DNA of 64,000 nucleotides, taken from IMG/VR virus record IMGVR_UViG_3300022746_000019, positions 1 to 64,000 of that record; one strand, written 5' to 3'. The number at the start of each line of letters is the position of its first letter. Within the stretch, counting starts at the first letter, position 1. The position numbers and the translations under genes are program-made. This DNA comes from a virus. The notes below the pieces were generated by a model. It saw only the letters and a program-made list of their open reading frames with translations, was not told the DNA's origin and ran no database searches. Below are positions 28,564 through 36,577 of this stretch, in pieces.

Positions 28564-29012
28564 TTAACGCGGTCGTCCTCCGCGTACAGTCCTTGCTGCC
28601 GTCCAAGTTCGGCAATGATGTCATCCCACGAGGCTCGGTTCCTGCCGTCAGGTCGGAACTCTGGGCGGATGTACATTGGGTGCAAGAACAGGAATGTGTT
28701 AAGCCCAGCCTCAAGCAGTCGGGTTGCCAGTTCAACATCGGCGGTAATAACCAAATCTACTCGGCCTCTGGCACGGCAATATTCAACAAGCTTGAAGTCT
28801 TGATCTTCTTTGCCCGGAAGCACGGAGTAATCCACCATGTCGTCCACAGTGCCAATGTTCACAGACTTAAGCCAGCGGTCGGTGTCGCGGTTGTCCTTGG
28901 ACAGGACGGTGACTTTCTTAGAGTCTTTGACCGCGTTAAGGATGGCGGTAACTTCGTAGATGGGCGAACCCTTGGGGTTACGCAATACATCGTCCAAAAA
29001 AATCAAAAGCAT
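28560..29012 (-). CDS. Small alpha/beta protein, HAD- or PIN-like
   Basis: 150 residues from ATG 29012; a TTG start at 29024 is possible. MLLIFLDDVLRNPKGSPIYE begins with a strand ending in DD, as in HAD phosphatases. Later AILNAVKDSKKVTVLSKDNR and RVDLVITADVELATRLLEAG resemble Rossmann strands with a Ser/Lys and an Asp. HAD-type nucleotidase is a tentative call. Confidence 0.5.
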   Translation of the reverse strand: MLLIFLDDVLRNPKGSPIYEVTAILNAVKDSKKVTVLSKDNRDTDRWLKSVNIGTVDDMVDYSVLPGKEDQDFKLVEYCRARGRVDLVITADVELATRLLEAGLNTFLFLHPMYIRPEFRPDGRNRASWDDIIAELGRQQGLYAEDDRVK

Positions 29013-29042
29013 ATGTTTGTCCAACCGTCGTATAGACGTAGT

Positions 29043-29981
29043 TTAGTGGGTTCGGTACTGGGATGCAGCGCGGCGAATCAGCGTGGCTGCGTCGGGGAGT
29101 TCCACCCCGTACAAGGAAACATCAGACTCTTTCTGAGCCTTCTTTACCAAGTCTTTAAGGGACTTCATAGCCTGGACAGTTCCAGACGCCTTACCACTCT
29201 GCCACCTGAAATTGGCAAAGTCGGAGTAACCGGCACCTTTAGGGCTGAATGCTTGGGTCCGACCTCCGTGAATTTCCTCAAACAATGCCGCGCCCTGTTT
29301 GGCGGCCAGCAACAGGGCTGTCTGGGCGTTACTGGTAGTGATTGCATCACGCGCCATGGTCAAATCATTAAGGGCTTGCTGGTAACGGGAAACGATGTCC
29401 TGCGCCATTCTGGCGTCACGGTTTGCCTCAGAAAACCAATGCTCAGGGAATTTGGTCTCGTCTGCCGTTGGCTCTACGGTCCAATCGTCACGCGTCAGGG
29501 AGTACGCGGCGTAGGGCTTGATAGTTACAATATCGCTGGCGGTATTGACAAAAAATGTCAACTCAAACGCGCCCATGAACTCTTCGGTGGTGGGGTGAAC
29601 ATCCTCGCGAAACGCTTCGTTCATCATGTCGGCAATCTCTTTGTCAGACATACCAAAGTAACGGGTGTTTGCTTCGCGAAACGCTACGAAATTAACCCCT
29701 ACCAGACAATCCAAGTCTCCGGGCGAACGATGAGCAGTCCACTGGTACGAAACGCCCGATCCAGCCAACCATACGGTAGTCCAAGACTCTGGGCTGGAGT
29801 AATACTGGTTTAGGTGGCCGTACAAAACGCCTAGGACAGCGTTGCGAACAGACGGAATAAGTTTGGAGCCCCGGAACAGACGCGGGTCCAACATCAACGC
29901 TGGCGCTGAAAAGTAGGATGTCTGCGACTCTACAATCTGTACCGGGGAAGCCTGCGACCTCAGGGCTTCATAAAGGTCCAC
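29043..29981 (-). CDS. Nucleotidyltransferase-fold protein
   Basis: 312 residues. WLAGSGVSYQWTAHRSPGDL, then DCLVGV at about residues 71-95, carries the GS...DxD signature of polymerase-beta-type nucleotidyltransferases. The C-terminal half is helical (DARMAQDIVSRYQQALNDL). The substrate may be a tRNA, protein or small molecule; the sequence does not say. Stand-alone members are frequent in Streptomyces and related phages. Overlaps the small upstream gene by a single base. Confidence 0.75.
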   Translation of the reverse strand: MDLYEALRSQASPVQIVESQTSYFSAPALMLDPRLFRGSKLIPSVRNAVLGVLYGHLNQYYSSPESWTTVWLAGSGVSYQWTAHRSPGDLDCLVGVNFVAFREANTRYFGMSDKEIADMMNEAFREDVHPTTEEFMGAFELTFFVNTASDIVTIKPYAAYSLTRDDWTVEPTADETKFPEHWFSEANRDARMAQDIVSRYQQALNDLTMARDAITTSNAQTALLLAAKQGAALFEEIHGGRTQAFSPKGAGYSDFANFRWQSGKASGTVQAMKSLKDLVKKAQKESDVSLYGVELPDAATLIRRAASQYRTH

Positions 29982-30178
29982 TAGTTATCTCCGTCTTTGA
30001 GCGGCATTTTTACAGTCTTCGTGCTTCGCCGTTCTTCAGTGACTAACGGGGCCATGAAGCCGTGTTGGGCGTGCGCGTCGGCAAACCGTTGCGCCCACAG
30101 CAACAGCAAATTATCTGAGGCATCTGGGAGGTCAAGTTGCAAATCTGCGCCGCAGGTGCAAGTCATCGTGATAAGCAT
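29981..30178 (-). CDS. Hypothetical protein (65 aa)
   Basis: MLITMTCTCGADLQLDLPDA... has TCTCG at the N-terminus, a Leu-rich helix and a basic end. Overlaps the nucleotidyltransferase start. No family recognised. Confidence 0.65.
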   Translation of the reverse strand: MLITMTCTCGADLQLDLPDASDNLLLLWAQRFADAHAQHGFMAPLVTEERRSTKTVKMPLKDGDN

Positions 30179-30203
30179 TGGTCCTCCTATACCCTAGTTT
30201 ACT

Positions 30204-30737
30204 CTAGTTATACAGGCCTTTTGCTTTGAAGGCCAGCTTCTGCTTTGCGCTCTTAACTGGGCAAAAATCGCACAGGTAGACTTGCGGGGAACGGGAGCTT
30301 CCGAGACCGGCATCTCTGCGTTCCTTGTCGGTTCCGGGCTTCAACAACTTTCGATCATGCTTGTAATCGCCACAATCTAACGTTCGATTGTGCAATTTCC
30401 AACAAGTCATGGCGTCTTCGCCAAATTGGGATTTGGTGTTGTAGTAATTGGTTCCGAATACGTCAAGACCAGCGGATCCGCCCTCGCGAATCTGCGCCAT
30501 GATGGACTCTTTGACATCGGGACGCGCCCAGTACTTGACGGGAAACTTGTACAACTGTCCGAGGTGGGGCTCAGGGTTTTGATGACGCTCTACGGTAAGC
30601 TGTAGCAAGACATCGTCAGCTGGGCTGCCGTCCCAATCGGGAAGTTCTTCTGCCGATTTGCATGTACGGCAAACAAGGAGCCGAATCTGCGGCTCCGTGC
30701 GTTCCTGTACGGCGAGGTCTTTCGGGTCTACTGCCAT
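30204..30737 (-). CDS. Cys-rich hypothetical protein (177 aa)
   Basis: LLVCRTCKSAEELPDW near the N-terminus and VYLCDFCPVKSAKQKL near the C-terminus each provide CxxC; CW and DCGDY lie between. AGGAG SD. The architecture looks like a split zinc-ribbon protein common in actinophages. Function unknown. Confidence 0.65.
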   Translation of the reverse strand: MAVDPKDLAVQERTEPQIRLLVCRTCKSAEELPDWDGSPADDVLLQLTVERHQNPEPHLGQLYKFPVKYWARPDVKESIMAQIREGGSAGLDVFGTNYYNTKSQFGEDAMTCWKLHNRTLDCGDYKHDRKLLKPGTDKERRDAGLGSSRSPQVYLCDFCPVKSAKQKLAFKAKGLYN

Positions 30738-30773
30738 GTTGTGCTCCTAATAAATGACGAGTAAGTGTATCGA

Positions 30774-31274
30774 CTAACCTCGCGGTCGTCTAAAGTCTTC
30801 TGCCTTTGGGGCGTTGGTGCAAGTTTCGCCAGCTTGTGCGCAGTTAGTGATAACGTTTGCTCCGCCACCGTGCTCGTGGGTTCGACCGCATCCTGGGGTT
30901 GAACAAGGAATTTCCATACCAGCAGTTGCTTTTACGCCTCTTTTTAGCGCGTCGTGGACTAGATTTCGCGATGCTTCGGCAGCTCCGCGGTTTTTGCGGG
31001 CTGAGTGACTGATGAAATTTGCCGAATCTTGCGCAAGTGCAGCCTGGTCTGAGGTGGCGGCGGTGCGCCCCTTAAAACCAGCCTCACCGCTCCAGCCTGC
31101 GAGGAGTCGGTCCTCACTAGGGCTAAGCTGGCTCTGTACTGAACCGTACTCTTTTTCTTGCGCAGCTGAACTTGCGGAAAGTTCACGCTCTACAGCGCTA
31201 TTTTTAGCCTTACGCTGGGCGTTGCGTTTTTCAATTTCGGCTGAAAGGTCTTCGTGTTCGGGTAGGCCTGCCAT
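30774..31274 (-). CDS. Hypothetical protein (166 aa)
   Basis: The first 60 residues form a charged coiled coil (EIEKRNAQRKAKNSAVEREL). The C-terminus contains IPCSTPGCGRTHEHGGG and NCAQAGETCTN, with possible metal ligands. Located in a string of six small genes that could be structural. Unrecognised. Confidence 0.6.
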   Translation of the reverse strand: MAGLPEHEDLSAEIEKRNAQRKAKNSAVERELSASSAAQEKEYGSVQSQLSPSEDRLLAGWSGEAGFKGRTAATSDQAALAQDSANFISHSARKNRGAAEASRNLVHDALKRGVKATAGMEIPCSTPGCGRTHEHGGGANVITNCAQAGETCTNAPKAEDFRRPRG

Positions 31275-31351
31275 TTCAATTACCCGCGAATTCCGCCGGA
31301 GGCTTGTCCTGGGGTATGAAGAATAGATTGAACTGACAATTGTGACATTTA

Positions 31352-31558
31352 TTACGCTCCTGGGTTTACTTTGACTGGCTCTTCGGAATTAATAAACCCA
31401 TAGTTCATGTATGGGTGCAGACCGGCGCGGTTCTGCACGACTGCCTGATCGCCCATGCCGGGGGCAACGGTGGTGTTGGGGCGGCGCTTACGGTACTTAC
31501 CGTCGGTTGCGCCTTCCAGCAATTCGGCGTTCTCGGAGCGCGCTTTACGAACTGTCAT
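31352..31558 (-). CDS. Basic hypothetical protein (68 aa)
   Basis: MTVRKARSENAELLEGATDG... with a KYRKRRPNTTVAPG centre. Compositionally resembles the 244-642 protein. No domain. Confidence 0.6.
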   Translation of the reverse strand: MTVRKARSENAELLEGATDGKYRKRRPNTTVAPGMGDQAVVQNRAGLHPYMNYGFINSEEPVKVNPGA

Positions 31559-31566
31559 GGCTGTCC

Positions 31567-31821
31567 TTAAATCTCTCCGTTAAAACGGTCGGGGTCAATC
31601 CGTTTTGCTTTTTCTCGGGCTTCGGCCGCCTTAGGAGTTGGCGAAACATACGGATCAGTGGGGGTAACGGCCGGTCGCGGTGCGCGAATTACGCCTTCAC
31701 CTCGTGGTGATACTTTAGGTTCGGTAGACCTGTAACCGCTTGCGTAACCGCGGACGTGCTTGTCTGCGGCCTTCCAAATTTGACGGGCGGGGTCTTTTCC
31801 GCGGTCTTTAGGTGCGCTCAT
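31567..31821 (-). CDS. Pro/Arg-rich hypothetical protein (84 aa)
   Basis: MSAPKDRGKDPARQIWKAAD... is Pro/Arg/Lys-rich, likely unstructured in the middle (APRPAVTPTDPYVSPTPK). Starts directly after the upstream stop. Function unknown. Confidence 0.6.
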   Translation of the reverse strand: MSAPKDRGKDPARQIWKAADKHVRGYASGYRSTEPKVSPRGEGVIRAPRPAVTPTDPYVSPTPKAAEAREKAKRIDPDRFNGEI

Positions 31822-32040
31822 TTATACCATTCCGTTCTTGAAGCGAGTGCTGTGGGCTTTACGCCTACAGGTAGGGCAAAGGCTGTCAAGGAGCGCTTCG
31901 TACGGGTCCATGTTGTACCCGCAGTTCTTGCATCCCTTGGTACCATTATAAAGGGTTTTCTGGGTAGAAAACTTGACATCCGTGGCACCGGCCATGCCTT
32001 CGCCCGTAGAATCTGTAAAAAGGCCCGGATCGTTAATCAT
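31822..32040 (-). CDS. Zinc-ribbon protein (72 aa)
   Basis: CKNCGYNMD and LCPTCRRK, 14 residues apart, form a treble-clef or ribbon zinc site. ATGA-type overlap with its upstream neighbour. Function unknown. Confidence 0.65.
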   Translation of the reverse strand: MINDPGLFTDSTGEGMAGATDVKFSTQKTLYNGTKGCKNCGYNMDPYEALLDSLCPTCRRKAHSTRFKNGMV

Positions 32041-32402
32041 ACTGACTCTCCTAGGGTATTTCGGCTGGTGGACTGGGTGGTATTGGGTGTCTGACTATGG
32101 TCAGACTCTACACGCTGTTCCTGCACACGACCACGAAGCTGGACAATGTCCTCAATCCCCACCTGGTCGGTCCAATAACCGTACTTTTGGGGGAAAAGGC
32201 GCACCTGCGGGAGCGGCGGACGGACATACTCATGAATTTCTTCAGAGGTCATGGTAGAAACGGCCATAGCCTGGTTCAGCATCCGCTCCATATTGCTGGA
32301 GAATGGACCAATGTAAGCCTGTGGTGGGTAAGCAATTCTCGTGTCTGCGACCCACGGCTTGGTGCGGTCGTACTGTGCGTCAAACTCCGACACTACTGCC
32401 AC
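32037..32402 (-). CDS. Hypothetical protein (121 aa)
   Basis: GTG 32402 start. MAVVSEFDAQYDRTKPWVAD..., with PPLPQVRLFPQKYGYWTDQV in the middle and a Ser/Thr/Gln-rich end. No domain recognised; possible structural protein. Confidence 0.6.
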   Translation of the reverse strand: MAVVSEFDAQYDRTKPWVADTRIAYPPQAYIGPFSSNMERMLNQAMAVSTMTSEEIHEYVRPPLPQVRLFPQKYGYWTDQVGIEDIVQLRGRVQEQRVESDHSQTPNTTQSTSRNTLGESV

Positions 32403-32929
32403 CGGGGTTTCAGGCGGGACAACTGATTCACGCGGCGCTGGTCGATTTCGCCCGGCGAGGTGCTGACCGTGTTGGCCTTACCGTCGTTAGGCAAGTGAGG
32501 GGCTGGTACCAGTTCGACTTCTGGGGCATTTCTCAGGCTGGTAATGGTGTTTCCTTGGCGCATGGCGGTCTGCATCTGGCGCAGAATACCACGGTCATTT
32601 CGCAAGGACTCTGGGTAGTAGTAATCAGACGGGTCGATGCGCTCGCCACGATGGACGCCGCGCTGGTATGAACGCTGGGTTACTCGAATCTTGACGGCGT
32701 CTAGGGCGCGCTCTGAGCCGCCGTTTGCCTTGCCTCGATCATCGCGGCGGGTGCGGATTGTTCCAAGGTAGCCGTCTGGGTATTCTGCGGACGGCTCTCG
32801 GCCTACGCCCATACGCAGGAAGTCGAGCTCAGAACGGGCTACGGGTACGCCACCGCCGCCATAGGCGGTGTTGGTACCGTACATTCCGCCGGCACCTAGG
32901 TATTGGATGTTTTGGTGAAGCCCTGCCAT
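32393..32929 (-). CDS. Hypothetical protein (178 aa), first of operon
   Basis: MAGLHQNIQYLGAGGMYGTN... has a Gly-rich start followed by an Arg-rich central region (TIRTRRDDRGKANGG). It is the first gene after the TTGACG/TAGGGC promoter at 33026-32997, heading the 32.9-30.2 kb string. No family recognised. Confidence 0.6.
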   Translation of the reverse strand: MAGLHQNIQYLGAGGMYGTNTAYGGGGVPVARSELDFLRMGVGREPSAEYPDGYLGTIRTRRDDRGKANGGSERALDAVKIRVTQRSYQRGVHRGERIDPSDYYYPESLRNDRGILRQMQTAMRQGNTITSLRNAPEVELVPAPHLPNDGKANTVSTSPGEIDQRRVNQLSRLKPRWQ

Positions 32930-32996
32930 CAGTCCCCACCTACCTTTTCTAACATACGGCGACTAGTTGTCGAGACACTGCGGGTGTAAGACATCT

Positions 32997-33026
32997 GCCC
33001 TATTGTAAACTTTTTATCGTCGTCAA
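32997..33026 (-). promoter_or_regulatory. Minus-strand promoter
   Basis: Minus strand TTGACG (33026-33021), 18 nt, TAGGGC (33002-32997). The same TAGGGC -10 is used in cassette region G. It reads into the 32929 start with a leader of about 60 nt. Confidence 0.55.
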
Positions 33027-33036
33027 TATGGTCAAA

Positions 33037-33603
33037 CTATGCGAGGCGTTTTTGGTAAAAAACCGTGGCTTCTTGGCCTGTCCCGATATCCCAATCGCCG
33101 GCTACTTCAATCGCCCGCTCTAGGCTCGCTTGGGTGAACTTCTTGACGCTTGACAGGAACCCCAACGCGTAGGCGGATCCGGATCCTTGGGCATAAATAC
33201 CGCGCTGGTCCTGCGTGATGCCCCACTCGGCATCCACGGAAAACACGACACCGTTCACGCAAACAATCATGTCAATGCCGTATTCGTCTGGCTTTTCCTG
33301 GATTAACTCAACGGGGTACTTATGCTCCAGATACAAGTTTTGCAGGTACGGAACAAAAGTGCGTGCCATAAAACGCGTCAAATGTTCAATATCTGATGTC
33401 TCAGGCGGTTCTGGTGGGGTAGCGAGCCATTTAATGATGTTAAGGGCTCGTATGTCGCCGGCTCCAGCAATTAGGTAATGCTGATCATTGTAGATTTTGT
33501 AATCGTCTGGGGATAGGCGCCATCTACGCGATACCTCAGTAGCTTGTGTATCTGCGGCCATATATGCGCCGGTGCTTGTCTGCACCGCAATAATCGTAGT
33601 CAT
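33037..33603 (-). CDS. HslV/proteasome-beta-like Ntn hydrolase
   Basis: 188 residues. Starts MTTIIAVQTSTGAYMAADTQ, giving an N-terminal Thr after Met removal, the nucleophile position in proteasome beta and HslV subunits. The Lys33 counterpart is probable in SPDDYKIYN, followed by AGAGDIRALNIIKWL. The later GSGSAYALGFLSS is the G-S-G-x-x-Y-A loop near the oxyanion/helix region. No propeptide. Probably forms a self-compartmentalised peptidase; an ATPase partner is not seen in this window. Alternative: an Anbu-like Ntn hydrolase. Confidence 0.75.
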   Translation of the reverse strand: MTTIIAVQTSTGAYMAADTQATEVSRRWRLSPDDYKIYNDQHYLIAGAGDIRALNIIKWLATPPEPPETSDIEHLTRFMARTFVPYLQNLYLEHKYPVELIQEKPDEYGIDMIVCVNGVVFSVDAEWGITQDQRGIYAQGSGSAYALGFLSSVKKFTQASLERAIEVAGDWDIGTGQEATVFYQKRLA

Positions 33604-33626
33604 GCTCTACCCAACATTATTTAACG

Positions 33627-33776
33627 CTATTTACGCGTCTTCTCAATCTTAAGCTCAAGTAGCGCGTCCAAGATATGTTCAGCCAACCATCGGAGTTCTA
33701 CATCCGTAAGGGGCAGGCCAAACATATTAATCTTCAACGCTTCGGCAATTTTATCAATTTTTTTCTTGCGCTTCAC
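33627..33776 (-). CDS. Basic/helical microprotein (49 aa)
   Basis: MKRKKKIDKIAEALKINMFG... from GTG 33776, overlapping the upstream gene's end by 23 bp. Basic start, then an amphipathic helix (LRWLAEHILDALLELKIEK). Function unknown. Confidence 0.55.
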   Translation of the reverse strand: MKRKKKIDKIAEALKINMFGLPLTDVELRWLAEHILDALLELKIEKTRK

Positions 33777-33894
33777 GGATCACCTCTGTAAGTTCTCGTA
33801 TGGTTTCGGCTATTGCAAGCATGGCGTAAACTAAACCAACATTAGACGCCAATGCGGATTTTGCTGACAATGAATAGTCGTCATATTTACTCAT
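33754..33894 (-). CDS. Helical microprotein (46 aa)
   Basis: MSKYDDYSLSAKSALASNVG... with a hydrophobic helix VYAMLAIAETIRELTEVIRE. GGAGGGG SD 6 nt upstream. Possibly membrane-associated. Overlaps the stop of the upstream family gene. Confidence 0.6.
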   Translation of the reverse strand: MSKYDDYSLSAKSALASNVGLVYAMLAIAETIRELTEVIREAQEKN

Positions 33895-34102
33895 TCAACC
33901 CCTCCAAAGGGTCTTCTCCGTCTAAGGCTTTGATTGTTGGGCAGGGCCAATTGCCTGAGTCCGGATTGTCAAACTGGCAAAAACTGCAGAAATTATCTTT
34001 ACCGTCAAAGTCTTTGATATGCAAGTCACGCACCCGCTGGATGGCTTCTTCAGCCTTTTCCAGCGAGTCATAATACTTCATGCGGTCACATTCATCACAC
34101 AT
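33887..34102 (-). CDS. QRVRDLH/ALDGE-family protein
   Basis: 71 residues from ATG 34102. Begins MCDECDRMKYYD, then AEEAIQRVRDLHIKD, FCSFCQFDN and WPCPTIKALDGEDPLEGLNE. The family ending and helix match the other copies. Longer frames reach back into the upstream family gene and are rejected. Confidence 0.7.
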   Translation of the reverse strand: MCDECDRMKYYDSLEKAEEAIQRVRDLHIKDFDGKDNFCSFCQFDNPDSGNWPCPTIKALDGEDPLEGLNE

Positions 34103-34103
34103 T

Positions 34104-34301
34104 TTACTCACCGTCCAATGCTTCAAGGGTTTCGCACGGGTATGGCCCGCCGCATGTGCAATGCGGTTCATCTGGCTTTGGTTGATGCAGGTCACGCACT
34201 CGCTGAACCTTTGCTGCCTCCATTTCCAGCCAGTAGGCAAGGTTGTCTACTTCGTTCGTAACCCTGTCAATCTGACGCTGGATTCGTTCGTCTCTGCTCA
34301 T
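34104..34301 (-). CDS. QRVRDLH/ALDGE-family protein
   Basis: 65 residues: MSRDERIQRQIDRVTNEVDN, AAKVQRVRDLHQPKPD, CTCGGPYPCETLEALDGE. The Cys-pair loop is shorter than in its paralogues. Overlaps 34267-34500 by 35 bp, an unusually long overlap. Confidence 0.7.
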   Translation of the reverse strand: MSRDERIQRQIDRVTNEVDNLAYWLEMEAAKVQRVRDLHQPKPDEPHCTCGGPYPCETLEALDGE

Positions 34302-34500
34302 ACTTTCCTCCTACTGAGTTGCACAGACATGTTTCTGAGCAATAAGTTTTTGGTGGTTCAGCTGCGCGTCCCCACTCAGATTTCCATACCATGAACCATC
34401 CTTCAGGAAGTTCTTTATCACGGTAGGACATTTCGCTAACGTTTTTGCTAACCTCAAATATGTTGCAATGGTCGCACACGGCTCCATATCCTACGCTCAT
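34267..34500 (-). CDS. Cys-rich protein (77 aa)
   Basis: VCDHCNIFEVSKN and TYCSETCLCN provide five Cys; between them GWFMVWKSEWGRAAEPP. Zinc-binding likely. ATGA overlap with 34497-34871. Confidence 0.6.
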   Translation of the reverse strand: MSVGYGAVCDHCNIFEVSKNVSEMSYRDKELPEGWFMVWKSEWGRAAEPPKTYCSETCLCNSVGGKYEQRRTNPASD

Positions 34501-34871
34501 ACCTGCTCACCGTCCATGTCGTCAGGGTGCGGGACAGGCTTAGGGTATTCCGAGTCCTCACCGTCCAATGCGCGGATAGTGGCGCACGGCCAATCTTCAG
34601 CACAGCCTAGACATTCGATGCCTTCATGGCCTTCGCCGCAGCACCCGTCAGTGCAACCGGGGATTTCCCATTCCTGTCCAACGTGCAGGTCGCGGACGCG
34701 TTGGATGGCTTCCTCAGCCTTCAATGCCCGCTTCAAGAAAGTTTCCATGCCAAGGACGGCATCGCCAATAAGGTCATATGGCACAGAAACAAACGGGGGT
34801 TCGCTTGGTTGCTGATAATGAATCATGTTCTGAATTGCCTGACGCATGGCAGTTGCCAGAGTGTCACTCAT
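34497..34871 (-). CDS. QRVRDLH/ALDGE-family protein, long form
   Basis: 124 residues. An N-terminal helical extension (TLATAMRQAIQNMIHYQQPS) precedes KAEEAIQRVRDLHVGQEWEI, a Cys-rich loop (CTDGCCGEGHEGIECLGCA) and DWPCATIRALDGEDSEY, ending MDGEQV. The longest family member here, with six Cys in the loop. Confidence 0.7.
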   Translation of the reverse strand: MSDTLATAMRQAIQNMIHYQQPSEPPFVSVPYDLIGDAVLGMETFLKRALKAEEAIQRVRDLHVGQEWEIPGCTDGCCGEGHEGIECLGCAEDWPCATIRALDGEDSEYPKPVPHPDDMDGEQV

Positions 34872-35101
34872 GCCTGCTCACCATCCATAATTCTAATAGT
34901 GGCGCACGGGTACGGCGTATCGCACACAATGCAATTTTTAATCCAAACCGGCCCAATTTGGTGAATCTTTCTAATACGCTCAAGTTTGTTAACTTGCTCG
35001 TGGAAATGATCCAACGCCTCTAACCTCAAATCCTGCTCTTCTTCTGGCAACCACCTGCGGACGCCAGAGACGACTAAACTCCACGCTCTCCTAGTATCCA
35101 T
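34868..35101 (-). CDS. Diverged QRVRDLH/ALDGE-family protein
   Basis: 77 residues. VNKLERIRKIHQIGPVWIKN, CIVCDTPYPCATIRIMDGEQA. Same layout as the others but with IRKIH for VRDLH and IMDGE for ALDGE. First of the tandem set on this strand. Confidence 0.65.
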   Translation of the reverse strand: MDTRRAWSLVVSGVRRWLPEEEQDLRLEALDHFHEQVNKLERIRKIHQIGPVWIKNCIVCDTPYPCATIRIMDGEQA

Positions 35102-35109
35102 ACCTTCTC

Positions 35110-35283
35110 CTAGTCTAGGTCTGTGCCAAAATCAATGGGTGGCTTGATGGGCTCCCACAGTTTGAATACATCGTAATCAAGTATCGACCTTTTCAGCATA
35201 TACCGAGTGTCGCACTCAGAGCAAACCCAGGTGTCACCCAACTTGCGCAGGAATACTCTGGGTACATCGCATACGTGTGTCAT
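35110..35283 (-). CDS. Small zinc-site protein (57 aa)
   Basis: MTHVCDVPRVFLRKLGDTWV, then CSECDTRYMLKRS. HxC and CxxC are likely ligands. ATGA overlap with the phosphoesterase stop. Confidence 0.65.
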   Translation of the reverse strand: MTHVCDVPRVFLRKLGDTWVCSECDTRYMLKRSILDYDVFKLWEPIKPPIDFGTDLD

Positions 35284-36290
35284 TTGGCCCTAAATTCCTG
35301 ACCGCCGTAGACAGCTGCTCCATCCATGATGTGAATCAACTCCACTCGGAATGAACCAGATGGCTTGTACCAGACGACGCCAATCCCCTGCTGCCAGTTT
35401 TCAAACTGAGTAATTGGCTTCTCATCTAGATTGATTCCGCCCTTGTAAGAGGGCACGGTGCCATCTACGCGGCACAGACATCCCGGGCTAATTGCACCAT
35501 TCATGACAGGGCCGTCAATGGTGGAGTGGGTCTTGTACGCCTGCTCAAGCCGGTGGCTGTGCCCAAACAGGGTCGTCTGCATTGGGTTCTGGTTAATGTA
35601 TTGGTAGGCAGTCGATCCGTTGGACCGGGCATTGGTGCCGTGGACGGCAATCAGCCGATTGTTCAAGTAATAACGGCTTGCTGGGTATCCTGAGGCGTAG
35701 GTAATGTTCAAATCATCGAACCGCATAAGGTGGGGGAGGCTGGTTACCGGGAACGCGTCTTCTCCAACGCGTCGCATATTGGATGCCGCGGGTGCGCGGT
35801 TCTTAAGGTACTTCTCAATCCGGCAGTCGTGGTTTCCTTCAAGGAACACGATGTCAGCGTTTGGGGCAATTGCTCGCTGAGCTGCAAAGAAATCGTGACC
35901 GGCCTTCAGGGTCTCGTTAACCGTGTTGAAAAACGAGTTCTCTTGTTCGTACTTTCCAAACATCGGCAAATCCATAGAATCTCCGAGGTTGATTACGGCA
36001 TCCACCGTGAATTCATCTTGAAGGGCGGCAGTAATCTGCAAAGCTACGGAAATGGCATCCGCATCCGAGAATGGATCGAGGGTGCCATCCTCAAACTTCC
36101 TAAACCCAATCTGGGCATCGGGAAGCAGGACGGCGCAGTTCCACTCCGAGTCTTTTTTAACCCGTGACTTTGGCTTCTTCTTAGGCATGTCTGCCTTGGT
36201 CACTTGCGCTAAGGGGAGTGGGGCCGCGATGTTGGGGCTAGTCATCGCGGAACGAAGAATTTCAAGGAATTCTAAACTTACTTCTTGCAC
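35280..36290 (-). CDS. Calcineurin-like metallophosphoesterase
   Basis: 336 residues. Motifs in order: LLPDAQIGFRKF (DxQ where DxH is usual), INLGDSMDLPMFGKY (GDxxD), VFLEGNHDCRIEKYL (GNHD), LIAVHGTNARSNG (H) and TTLFGHSHRLEQAY (GHSH): the binuclear-metal phosphoesterase set. The Gln for the first His occurs in some phage members. Possible substrates are DNA ends, nucleotides or ADP-ribose-type compounds. About 35 residues of the N-terminus before LLPDAQ are Lys-rich and probably flexible. Confidence 0.85.
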   Translation of the reverse strand: MQEVSLEFLEILRSAMTSPNIAAPLPLAQVTKADMPKKKPKSRVKKDSEWNCAVLLPDAQIGFRKFEDGTLDPFSDADAISVALQITAALQDEFTVDAVINLGDSMDLPMFGKYEQENSFFNTVNETLKAGHDFFAAQRAIAPNADIVFLEGNHDCRIEKYLKNRAPAASNMRRVGEDAFPVTSLPHLMRFDDLNITYASGYPASRYYLNNRLIAVHGTNARSNGSTAYQYINQNPMQTTLFGHSHRLEQAYKTHSTIDGPVMNGAISPGCLCRVDGTVPSYKGGINLDEKPITQFENWQQGIGVVWYKPSGSFRVELIHIMDGAAVYGGQEFRAK

Positions 36291-36511
36291 GAGCAGTACC
36301 CTCTCATGTGCATACGGAACAATGTAATCTTGAATGGAAGCGGTGAATGTTGGTTAAGGTCAGAAAACAAGGACGACAAGTTGATTGACTTATTCTCTTG
36401 CAATTTCTCAAACATGCTTTGCACCTCTTTGGGCTGGGATGACAGCCAAATATTCATGGCGCATCCTTCTCCCGAAGGTTGAGCAATGTACTGCTCTAGT
36501 ATATCAATCAT
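36278..36511 (-). CDS. Hypothetical protein (77 aa)
   Basis: From ATG 36511 with GAAGGAG 5 nt upstream: MIDILEQYIAQPSGEGCAMN, WLSSQPKEVQSMFEKLQENK, then LPFKITLFRMHMRGYCSCKK. I recall this as a conserved small actinophage protein with a helix-turn-helix-like middle; DNA binding is possible, not shown. Confidence 0.6.
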   Translation of the reverse strand: MIDILEQYIAQPSGEGCAMNIWLSSQPKEVQSMFEKLQENKSINLSSLFSDLNQHSPLPFKITLFRMHMRGYCSCKK

Positions 36512-36577
36512 GGGCACTCCTTCATGGCGCATCACGGTGTGACACACAGTACCATGACATATTCACCCTAGCAAACA

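Noticed and set aside
27175-29813. Long + strand frames (435 and 444 codons)
   Set aside because: Antisense shadows of the 27163, 28560 and 29043 minus-strand genes, which have coupling overlaps and recognisable motifs.
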